Below, piece by piece: positions 1 through 4,890 of a stretch of 6,053 nucleotides of DNA (its first letter is position 1; the number at the start of each line of letters is the position of its first letter). The stretch is from Fimbriimonadaceae bacterium (GTDB lineage: Bacteria > Armatimonadota > Fimbriimonadia > Fimbriimonadales > Fimbriimonadaceae). Both the position numbers and the translations under genes were made by a program. The stretch lies in NCBI GenBank assembly GCA_019694835.1, contig JAIBBE010000205.1, positions 1 to 6,053 on the forward strand. The letters run 5' to 3'. The notes beneath the pieces are model-generated. The model ran no database searches and was not told the DNA's origin. It worked only from the letters and a program-made list of their open reading frames with translations.

Positions 1-2
1 TC

Positions 3-308
3 AAACCGCTCTCCAAGAGAGAGTTCCAGTATCTGCTCAAGCACGCCCGTACTCCTCTCGAGCACGCCAAACTCTCTATCTACTACGAGGCGAAGGCGGA
101 GGAGCACGAAGCCGAAGCTAGAGAACATCAAGATATGGCGGTGCGGTTCGCCCTAAGACCAGTGATGAGTAGTACCAAGCATCCGATGGGGCCATTGACT
201 GCGGAGCATTGCCGCTACTTTGCCGAGCACTGCCGTAGAGTCGCGTTAGAAATGCGGGAGAAGGCGCGCGCCCACAGAGTGATTTCAGAAACTACTGTTT
301 TCAAGTAG
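3..308 (+). CDS. Small Ala/Glu/His-rich helical protein, 5'-truncated by window edge
   Basis: An open frame runs from the window edge to a TAG at 306-308 and gives 101 residues; the true start lies upstream. The protein is charged and helical. It contains two related units, residues about 19-45 (EHAKLSIYYEAKAEEHEAEA, then REHQ) and about 67-93 (EHCRYFAEHCRRVALEMREK, then ARAH). They are joined by a short linker with KHPMGPLTAEH. Each unit begins Glu-His and ends Ala-Arg-x-His, so this looks like a duplicated helical hairpin. No signal peptide or transmembrane segment is visible in the part present. I recall similar short proteins of unknown function from Acidobacteria and other soil bacteria, but this is memory rather than a search result. 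It converges on the mercury-type operon and leaves a 176-bp gap. No function is assigned. Confidence 0.72.
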   Translation, partial: KPLSKREFQYLLKHARTPLEHAKLSIYYEAKAEEHEAEAREHQDMAVRFALRPVMSSTKHPMGPLTAEHCRYFAEHCRRVALEMREKARAHRVISETTVFK

Positions 309-484
309 CACACGGGGTGCGATTGCGCCTTCTTGGCCTGAAGGGGTAGTGACAGATCGCTCAAGTGCGAGCGGAAGTGCGACGCGATCTTCACCCGAAC
401 CTCGGCGGTACTCGTATTCGGTCCCCGGCCCTGACTGAGCGGCGCGGCCATGCTTGCGATCATCTTCCCTCCGGTTATCACTCG
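309..484. other. Convergent intergenic gap, nothing convincing
   Basis: These 176 bp separate the stop of the left-edge gene from the stop of the last gene of the mercury-type operon. Two weak 5-bp hairpins are visible: CCTTC at 328-332 with GAAGG at 340-344, and CGCTC at 358-362 with GAGCG at 369-373. Neither is followed by a T tract on either strand, so I do not call a terminator. A minus-strand reading frame beginning around 463 has a good Shine-Dalgarno-like GGAGG, but it runs into the opposite-strand gene and resembles nothing I know. Confidence 0.4.
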
Positions 485-754
485 CTACCCGGCGACACCC
501 AGACCGGCACTCCGCAATGTCGCCTCATTCGGCCCTGTGCCAGTGCAGCAACCTGCGAGCTCTCCATTGATTACCACGGCAGGCACTGTCTTAACGCCGT
601 ACTGCCTTGCTTTTGCTGCGACCTCGGGCTTGTTCATGTCAAGCACCTCGATCTCACATGAAGAGCAGGCAATCTGCTGCACCAGGCTTACCGTTTCAGC
701 ACACGCCGGGCACCCGGCGGTAAACACTTCCACTTTGCGTTTATTGGCAGTCAT
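485..754 (-). CDS. Thioredoxin/glutaredoxin-like protein of a mercury-type operon (89 aa)
   Basis: This is a small cytoplasmic thioredoxin-fold protein. The pattern is beta strand KVEVF, then the redox motif CPAC (Cys15-Cys18) at the start of the first helix, then the cis-proline segment KTVPAVVING with Pro58, which is the standard thioredoxin/glutaredoxin signature. Unusually it carries two more cysteine pairs, CSSC (Cys30, Cys33) and Cys69-Cys70, giving six thiols in 89 residues. There is no signal peptide or membrane segment. The start at 754 is chosen because GGAG lies 8 nt upstream and beside the stop codon of the previous gene, and because the 29 residues of the longer open frame read back through that gene. 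It is the third gene of the merR operon, 5 nt after the MerC-like fusion. I infer that it binds, relays or reduces thiophilic metal or its protein thiol targets, perhaps in the place of MerP. The fold is well supported; the substrate is not shown. Confidence 0.88.
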   Translation of the reverse strand: MTANKRKVEVFTAGCPACAETVSLVQQIACSSCEIEVLDMNKPEVAAKARQYGVKTVPAVVINGELAGCCTGTGPNEATLRSAGLGVAG

Positions 755-759
755 GATGA

Positions 760-1515
760 TTACTCCGCAGCGCTCAACTGGACAAGCTCCGCGCCCGAAG
801 GAGCGCATCGTGGGCACCGGCGTGCCGCGGCTCGCGGCCAACTATTCCATATCGAGGAACTGATCAGGAGTCCCACGCCCGCATAGGCGACCACGTTCGA
901 CTCCAGCGAGAACTTCCCCCATAGAATGAGGATCGCGGCAATCAGCGCAAGAACAAACGGGCCGTATCCGCGGCGCGCTCTCGCTCGATAGCCGAGAACA
1001 ACAACCGAGAAAAACAGGAAGAGCGCGGTGAGAGGCAACAGGTAGGCCGATGAGAGCAGGAAGCCACATCCCAACGTAGAAAGGACGCTAGCGTAGAGCG
1101 GCCAGCATGCGGGGCAGCCCCCGTAGGGGAGAACGCTCATCGCAACGCCAGGAACGGCGAAGAGGCTCTGCTTCCATGAGCCAGCCGTCTTGGCCGAGGC
1201 GACCTTCAGATCTGCCCTGCGGAGCGATGCTTCGATGAGTTCCACGGCAGGAGTTCCGGAGTATCGCCCCCCGGCGGAGGCGTAGAGTCGGCAGCAGGAA
1301 ACACTCTCCGTCGGGGTTTCTCCCTCCACATCGAGCCCATCCACCAGCACGCTGGGGGAACCAAAGCGAGCGACGTAGGCAGGGCTGGCGGGTGAGGATC
1401 GCTCCCACTCCGTCCACCTCGCTTCGAGTCGGGCCACCGCGAACGCATGCAAGAGGTTTGCTCGCGTCGCCGCCACATTCGGGCAGCCCGTATCGTAGAT
1501 GAGCTCGACTCTCAT
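760..1515 (-). CDS. Thioredoxin-like domain fused to MerC-like mercury transport domain (251 aa)
   Basis: This is an inner-membrane protein of two parts. Residues 1-100 are a soluble thioredoxin-like domain: strand MRVELIYD, a CPN motif with a single active-site-like Cys11, the cis-Pro-type segment FGSPSVLVDG (51-60), and Cys74-Cys75 in SCCRLY. Residues about 115-225 are hydrophobic, with roughly four membrane helices and a CPAC pair (Cys134, Cys137) in GGCPACWPLYASVLSTLG. That is the arrangement of MerC, where a cysteine pair in the first helices binds Hg(II) for uptake. A soluble tail has another pair, CPRC (234-237). The start at 1515 is chosen because this ATG overlaps the merR stop as ATGA and has AGAGG 7 nt upstream. 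The longer frame back to 1554 only reads through merR. I infer that it brings Hg(II) or another thiophilic metal across the membrane. No MerA lies next to it. MerC assignment is by motif and context; the metal is not proven. Confidence 0.82.
   Translation of the reverse strand: MRVELIYDTGCPNVAATRANLLHAFAVARLEARWTEWERSSPASPAYVARFGSPSVLVDGLDVEGETPTESVSCCRLYASAGGRYSGTPAVELIEASLRRADLKVASAKTAGSWKQSLFAVPGVAMSVLPYGGCPACWPLYASVLSTLGCGFLLSSAYLLPLTALFLFFSVVVLGYRARARRGYGPFVLALIAAILILWGKFSLESNVVAYAGVGLLISSSIWNSWPRAAARRCPRCAPSGAELVQLSAAE
763..766 (-). promoter_or_regulatory. Ribosome binding site of the thioredoxin-like gene
   Basis: GGAG on the minus strand lies 8 nt before the ATG at 754. It directly precedes and partly shares the stop region (GAG-TAA) of the upstream gene, so translation is probably coupled. 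It decides the start in favour of MTANKRK. Confidence 0.7.
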
Positions 1516-1922
1516 CGCTCTTCCTCTGCGTCGATGCTCTCGAGAATCGGGCACTCATTCGCCGGTCCACAGCCGGGGCACAGTTCGCTCAGCCCGGTCA
1601 GCACCCGCCTCATGGATTCGAGCGTGCGGATCTTCTCCTCGATATCAGCTACCTTTGCCTTTGCAAGCCGCTGTACATCCGAGCAGTCCTTGTTCGGGTC
1701 AACCTGCATCGAAAGTAAATCCCGGATTTCAGCGAGAGAGAAGCCGAGTTCCTGCGCGCGTTTGATGAACCGTACCAGGCGCACCGTCTGCTCGGGGAAC
1801 ATTCGGTAGCCGGACGCAAGCCGCGGGGGCTTCGGGAGAAGCAGTTCTCGTTCGTAGTAACGAATGGTTTGGAGGTTTACTCCGCCCCGGGCCGCAACCT
1901 CGCCGATCTTCAGCGCCTTCAT
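1512..1922 (-). CDS. merR: MerR-family transcriptional regulator, Hg(II)-type
   Basis: This metal-sensing regulator of 136 residues is close to the usual MerR length of about 140. The N-terminus is a winged helix-turn-helix, IGEVAARGGVNLQTIRYYER, followed by GYRMFPEQTVRLVRFIKRAQ and LGFSLAEIRDLL, all typical of MerR. A long dimerisation helix follows (about 80-110). Cysteines fall at 80, 115, 118 and 124. The spacings 80 to 115 (35) and 115 to 124 (9) equal those of the Hg(II) ligands Cys82, Cys117 and Cys126 of Tn501 MerR, and the loop ending CPILE is like that of mercury regulators. PbrR-type lead sensors share this spacing, so Pb(II) is not excluded. The ATG at 1922 has AGGAG 5 nt upstream. 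It is the first gene of the operon it should control, so it is probably autoregulated, as in Gram-positive-style mer operons rather than the divergent Tn21 layout. Confidence 0.93.
   Translation of the reverse strand: MKALKIGEVAARGGVNLQTIRYYERELLLPKPPRLASGYRMFPEQTVRLVRFIKRAQELGFSLAEIRDLLSMQVDPNKDCSDVQRLAKAKVADIEEKIRTLESMRRVLTGLSELCPGCGPANECPILESIDAEEER
1523..1527 (-). promoter_or_regulatory. Ribosome binding site of the MerC-like fusion gene
   Basis: AGAGG on the minus strand, inside the end of merR, is 7 nt before the ATG at 1515. Together with the ATGA stop/start overlap it supports coupled translation and the shorter start. Confidence 0.65.
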
Positions 1923-1927
1923 CCCTA

Positions 1928-1932
1928 CTCCT
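1928..1932 (-). promoter_or_regulatory. Ribosome binding site of merR
   Basis: AGGAG (within AAAGGAG) on the minus strand is 5 nt before the ATG at 1922. It is a strong Shine-Dalgarno that fixes the merR start. Confidence 0.75.
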
Positions 1933-1948
1933 TTCGTATCCCAATCTC

Positions 1949-1980
1949 AGGCTAGACTCTGTACCTAGGTATAGAGTCAA
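1949..1980 (-). promoter_or_regulatory. MerR-type operator/promoter of the mercury-type operon
   Basis: On the minus strand there is a -35 box TTGACT (1980-1975) and a -10-like TAGCCT (1954-1949), separated by 20 bp. The spacer and inner -35 region form a 24-bp palindrome at 1955-1978 with arms GACTCTATACCT and AGGTACAGAGTC, which differ from perfect symmetry at one base pair. A dyad lying between -35 and -10 with a 19-20 bp over-long spacer is the hallmark of promoters activated by MerR-family proteins through DNA distortion; the Tn501 mer promoter begins with the same TTGACT and has a similar GTAC-containing dyad. It lies 26 bp before merR, so merR and the two downstream genes should be induced together. 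The -10 box is weak, as expected for an activator-dependent promoter. Confidence 0.85.
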
Positions 1981-2085
1981 GGCGTTTTTCGTCTCGCTTC
2001 ACTCCTGATGCCGCTCGGCTCGCGGAAACTTGCGGCTGAGACCCGGCGCGGATGTGAAAGTGTGCTGCCGTGGTTCGGGGCTTCG

Positions 2086-2091
2086 TATACT
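2086..2091 (+). promoter_or_regulatory. Possible -10 element for the nuclease gene
   Basis: TATACT matches the -10 consensus at five of six positions and lies 18 nt before the ATG at 2110. No good -35 box is found 16-19 bp upstream. It would give a very short leader of about 12 nt, which fits the lack of a clear Shine-Dalgarno. This is weak, single-element evidence. Confidence 0.3.
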
Positions 2092-2109
2092 GGCATTTGG
2101 CAGTCGAGA

Positions 2110-3399
2110 ATGCTTGAGGAAGTACGATTCAGAAAGATCGTTGAGACCTATCGGGGTGACCAAGAGTCGGTCTATAACATTTGGTTCACGAACAGCGCCG
2201 AACGGCTAAAGGCGTTTCGCAGCATTCGCCGGGGCGTTGAGCAGGTCGTTGAGGAAATTCGTGCTGGCCGGTTTGGGAACGACTTCCGGGGTTCGTCCCT
2301 GGAGTTTGTCCTGAACGGCATCACGGAGCAAAAGCAGGTCTTCGATGGCGCGGCTCACGCCTTCTACTGGAAGCCGAAGCTCCGCATCCCGGATATCTAC
2401 GAGAACGAAACGAATCAAAGGGCTTTCGGCCAGTTCCTCGCCAACTGTCTGCCGGCTTCGCGGGAAGACCAACTCCTACGCGAGATTCATCATTTGGACA
2501 AGCTGAAGATCAAGGGCCTCGGCCCAGCCACCACCAACATCCTCTACTTTTTGCACCCCACCCTGATCCCGCCGTCCAACACGGCTATGCTGAACGGCTT
2601 CAACCTCCTCTTCGACGCCAAGTGCAAGTTGGGCTCTTGGGAGAGCTACCTGGACATGCGGGACGCGGTCCTGCGGACGAACGAGCGGTTTCGAGCAGTG
2701 CTCTCAAAAGATCTCGGGGCAATCTCAGGCCTTCTGTTTGAGATTGGCGCTGGGAAGCTGGTGCTCGAAGAAAATGCCGATCTGGTTCTCGATGTCGAGA
2801 GGAGGAAGCTTGAGATCCTGCGCCACCGTCGCCACCAGGAGGTGCAGGACGACCAAGTTCAAGATCAAGCTCACACGCAGATGCAGTATCTGCTGTGCAG
2901 GATCGGCAGCGCTCTCGGCTACGAAGTCTGTGTGGCAAGCAACGACCGCAGTAAGTCCTTTAACGGCAACTACCTCGCGCAATTGTGCCGGCCCTGTGTG
3001 CCGGCTCTCGGCCTCGATCAAGACGTCGCAGGGACTATCGAACTGATCGACGTCCTCTGGCTCGAAAAGGAAACCCACCGGATCGTCAGCGCGTTTGAAG
3101 TTGAAAAGAGCACATCAATCTACTCGGGGATCCTGAGACTCAGCGATCTTGCTCTCGCCCTGCCGGACCACGAGACGAAGTTGTGTCTGGTGGTGCCGGA
3201 CGCTCGCGAGAAGGAAGTGCTTGCCCAGCTCAAACGTCCCTCCTTCGTGGCGGCGAACCGGACGCAGCCTTCCTACCTCTTCTTCTCGGACCTCGCGCAG
3301 CACTGTGACGCCATTTGTCGATTTGGCACAGATCACCGAGTCCTGGACAAGCTCGTCAAGACCGTTCAGGGTCTGGCCGGACACGATCGCTGCACATGA
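2110..3399 (+). CDS. Predicted HhH / PD-(D/E)XK-type endonuclease, solitary restriction-like protein (429 aa)
   Basis: This is probably a DNA-acting nuclease. Residues about 130-165 contain KLKIKGLGPATTNILYFLHP followed by TLIPPSNTAM. This is a helix-hairpin-helix (xxGLGPxT) with the following DNA-glycosylase-like helix and suggests DNA binding. Near the C-terminus, IELIDVLWL (Asp314) is followed 16 residues later by FEVEKSTSIYSGILRLSDLA (Glu330, Glu332). D-x15-ExE fits the PD-(D/E)XK fold in the BamHI-like variant where a second Glu replaces Lys, and Glu-x-Glu plus STSIYSG is what I recall in related unnamed families. The middle (about 228-260) is charged and helical. There is no signal peptide or membrane segment. 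The start is uncertain: 2110 (MLEEVRFRKIV) is preferred because the 34 extra residues from the ATG at 2008 look non-conserved, but neither start has a good Shine-Dalgarno. No methyltransferase adjoins it, so a restriction role is inference; a transposon or phage-defence nuclease is an alternative. Confidence 0.72.
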   Translation: MLEEVRFRKIVETYRGDQESVYNIWFTNSAERLKAFRSIRRGVEQVVEEIRAGRFGNDFRGSSLEFVLNGITEQKQVFDGAAHAFYWKPKLRIPDIYENETNQRAFGQFLANCLPASREDQLLREIHHLDKLKIKGLGPATTNILYFLHPTLIPPSNTAMLNGFNLLFDAKCKLGSWESYLDMRDAVLRTNERFRAVLSKDLGAISGLLFEIGAGKLVLEENADLVLDVERRKLEILRHRRHQEVQDDQVQDQAHTQMQYLLCRIGSALGYEVCVASNDRSKSFNGNYLAQLCRPCVPALGLDQDVAGTIELIDVLWLEKETHRIVSAFEVEKSTSIYSGILRLSDLALALPDHETKLCLVVPDAREKEVLAQLKRPSFVAANRTQPSYLFFSDLAQHCDAICRFGTDHRVLDKLVKTVQGLAGHDRCT

Positions 3400-4082
3400 G
3401 TGTCTTGGCGGCTGGCCGCCTTGTTTCCCGGAAATCCGGTGGGTGGAGCGGGCGACGCCGAATACTGGCTGAGTTCGCGTTGAAACTCCGCATCGAACAG
3501 CAAGGGGATCTCCTCCAGTAGTTTGACCGCACGCTGCAGACGTGCGCATTCGGTGCCGGTGGCACCTTCGCTGTTCCCCGAGTGGGGAGCGAGGCCGATC
3601 TGTGCGGCCCGCACGAGCTCTGCAGCCGACACGACCTTTTTGACCAGGGACTGGCCCAAGAGGGCCAGCGCTGACAGTTTGGAGGCCGCCGCAAATTGGT
3701 GCACAGTCAGGGTGAGCTGCCCACCAAGTTCGTTGAAGGCCTCAGTCAACTCGCCTATTTCGTCTTTGCTCCGAACCGGCACCGCAGTTCCCCAACTCCC
3801 GCGGTGCATGTAGTTAATGTGGCGGAGCAAGTCCGCCAGAGGGCGCAACACGGTCCGGCTCCACAGAGCGTTCAACGCCAGGATTAGTGCGGTGATCGTG
3901 ATGATCCCATGAAACGTGTGCAGGGTCGCCGATCGCAGGAGAAGCGCCTGCCTGCCTTGCTGCAGATCCGCCAGGACGGCCCCGTGATTCATCTCTGACG
4001 CCATCTGCATCTCATGGCCACTCAGGAATTGGCTCGTTTGGCGGTAGCCGATCCACTCCGAAAGGGTGAGAACAGTGAACAA
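3366..4082 (-). CDS. HAMP-domain membrane protein without kinase core; N-terminus probably frameshifted
   Basis: The 238-residue frame opens at a TTG (4082). A membrane helix (about 56-77, GIITITALILALNALW) leads into a HAMP domain (about 78-125) with the landmark Pro81 and DEIGEL (107-112). Next comes a helical stretch SKLSALALLGQSLVKKV (135-150), which resembles a histidine-kinase dimerisation helix but has no phospho-accepting His. There are no N, G1 or G2 boxes of an ATPase domain before the stop, and the last 30 residues look low in order. As drawn the protein starts in the middle of a hydrophobic segment, FTVLTLSEWIGY. The missing beginning, MNLKTQLLLASSAIV, is present from 4122 in another frame, so one base seems gained (or two lost) near 4080. 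It follows the second PepSY gene on the same strand, and its 3' end overlaps the convergent nuclease gene by 34 bp. It is either a pseudogene, an assembly error or a real truncated sensor. Confidence 0.72.
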   Translation of the reverse strand: MFTVLTLSEWIGYRQTSQFLSGHEMQMASEMNHGAVLADLQQGRQALLLRSATLHTFHGIITITALILALNALWSRTVLRPLADLLRHINYMHRGSWGTAVPVRSKDEIGELTEAFNELGGQLTLTVHQFAAASKLSALALLGQSLVKKVVSAAELVRAAQIGLAPHSGNSEGATGTECARLQRAVKLLEEIPLLFDAEFQRELSQYSASPAPPTGFPGNKAASRQDTHVQRSCPARP

Positions 4083-4122
4083 TCGCGGAACTCGCCAATA
4101 GAAGTTGGGTCTTCAGATTCAT
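4078..4122 (-). pseudogene. Out-of-frame N-terminus of the HAMP protein
   Basis: An ATG at 4122 begins MNLKTQLLLASSAIV, a classic start for a membrane sensor (basic residue, then a hydrophobic helix). The frame then turns into unrelated residues and stops at 4014-4012 after 36 codons. Skipping the single base at 4080 joins Ile14 directly to FTVLTLSEW of the HAMP frame and completes a first transmembrane helix. This would make a two-helix sensor of about 251 residues with a short periplasmic loop. Confidence 0.55.
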
Positions 4123-4137
4123 TGTCAGGATTGGTGT

Positions 4138-4153
4138 AGCACTTGGACTGCCA
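4138..4153 (-). promoter_or_regulatory. Candidate sigma-54 (-24/-12) promoter before the HAMP gene
   Basis: On the minus strand TGGCAGTCCAAGTGCT has the GG at -24 and GC at -12 separated by exactly 10 bases, and it matches TGGCA and TGC of the sigma-54 consensus. It lies between the second PepSY gene and the HAMP gene, and an NtrC-type activator is encoded in the same gene cluster. Transcription would start near 4127, only about 5 nt before the ATG at 4122. This argues for caution, or for a nearly leaderless message. Confidence 0.35.
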
Positions 4154-4175
4154 CGTCTTGTCCCTGCGACATGCT

Positions 4176-4202
4176 CGCCGCACGCCCGGCGTCAACAACG
4201 CC
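4176..4202 (-). other. Two overlapping, mutually exclusive small hairpins
   Basis: Just after the second PepSY gene, a 5-bp stem GGCGT/ACGCC (4202-4198 with 4192-4188, loop of 5) shares bases with a second 5-bp stem CGCCG/CGGCG (4191-4187 with 4180-4176, loop of 6). They cannot form together. No T tract follows, so I do not call a terminator. Confidence 0.25.
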
Positions 4203-4212
4203 AAATGAGGCA

Positions 4213-4890
4213 CTAGACAAGCAACCGAAGCCCGATGACGAAGAGTCCACAGCTGAACGTTCCCAAGAGGAGCGCGACCATGCCCAACCGGCGCTTCTGC
4301 TTTTGGCTCCACCACATGTAGAAGCTGCTAAGCACCATCAGGATGAGGCCGAGCGCCAAGGAATCCATGCTGAGGGCCCAGAGCGTGGTCATCATCCAGT
4401 CGCGTTGGTTTCTGGAATCCGTCATTCGCACGCCAGTGAAGGTGTGCAAAATGCGGGCGACTCCCCAAGCATTGAGATCGATGCGCTGGACCGTAGCTCG
4501 ACCCTGCTGAAGGTCTGCCATGATTTCAAAGATGTGCCCCGGACGGCTGACGCGAAAATCCAGGCGGCTGGGGACAGAACGAGATCGGGTCCACTCGATT
4601 TCTCCGTGGATACGCACCTGCCGCATGATGTCTTCCGCCTGGACTAGATCTCCCCCGGGCGGGGGAGTTTGGATCGGCAGTTGGAATGAGGTCTGCTGCC
4701 GATTGGGCCAGAACTCGGCGAAGGTCCAATGCGGATGATTGAGCAGCAAACCGGTGAAGGAGAACAGCCACACGAAGAGCAGCAGGTACAGTCCCAGATA
4801 GTAGTGGATCCTGCGGTTCCAGGTCGACATCTTGTCGGCTATCCGGCGTGTAGGAACCACGGCAGTAGCGGGCTCAGTGGATAATCGCAT
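4213..4890 (-). CDS. PepSY-associated transmembrane protein, second of a pair (225 aa)
   Basis: This is an inner-membrane protein of the PepSY-TM type. The first helix is about residues 29-51 (YYLGLYLLLFVWLFSFTGLL), then comes a periplasmic segment (52-165) with a PepSY-like DFRVSRPGHIFEI, then helices at about 170-193 and 202-222. His29 (RIHYYLG) and His52 are 22 residues apart across helix 1, and His149 sits in LHTFTG; these are candidate haem ligands shared with the partner upstream. PepSY-TM proteins such as the FoxB group are known as haem-containing siderophore reductases, and others have envelope roles, so the exact function is open. The ATG at 4890 overlaps the upstream gene by 17 bp, which suggests coupling. 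The ATG at 4830 (MSTWNRR), just before helix 1, is a reasonable alternative, as no start has a strong Shine-Dalgarno. It lies after the first PepSY gene in the NtrC-type regulator cluster. Confidence 0.83.
   Translation of the reverse strand: MRLSTEPATAVVPTRRIADKMSTWNRRIHYYLGLYLLLFVWLFSFTGLLLNHPHWTFAEFWPNRQQTSFQLPIQTPPPGGDLVQAEDIMRQVRIHGEIEWTRSRSVPSRLDFRVSRPGHIFEIMADLQQGRATVQRIDLNAWGVARILHTFTGVRMTDSRNQRDWMMTTLWALSMDSLALGLILMVLSSFYMWWSQKQKRRLGMVALLLGTFSCGLFVIGLRLLV

Noticed and set aside
328..373. Possible terminator for the mercury-type operon
   Set aside because: The two stems are 5 bp with loops of 6-7 nt and have no T tract in either direction.
215..481. Minus-strand frame after the thioredoxin-like gene, with a GGAGG before an ATG at 463
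   Set aside because: It overlaps the left-edge gene on the other strand by about 94 bp, has no recognisable family or fold pattern, and its composition is that of a chance frame.
450..863. Plus-strand frame of 137 codons opposite the thioredoxin-like gene
   Set aside because: It is a shadow of a well-supported minus-strand gene; the protein has no coherent pattern and no ribosome binding site.
1088..1570. Second minus-strand frame across the MerC-like fusion gene
   Set aside because: It is Arg/Gly/Pro-rich with no motif, while the in-phase frame has thioredoxin and MerC features and a coupled start.
4105..4647. Plus-strand frame of 180 codons opposite the second PepSY gene
   Set aside because: Its translation is hydrophilic and low in order, and it mirrors a clear three-helix membrane protein on the other strand.
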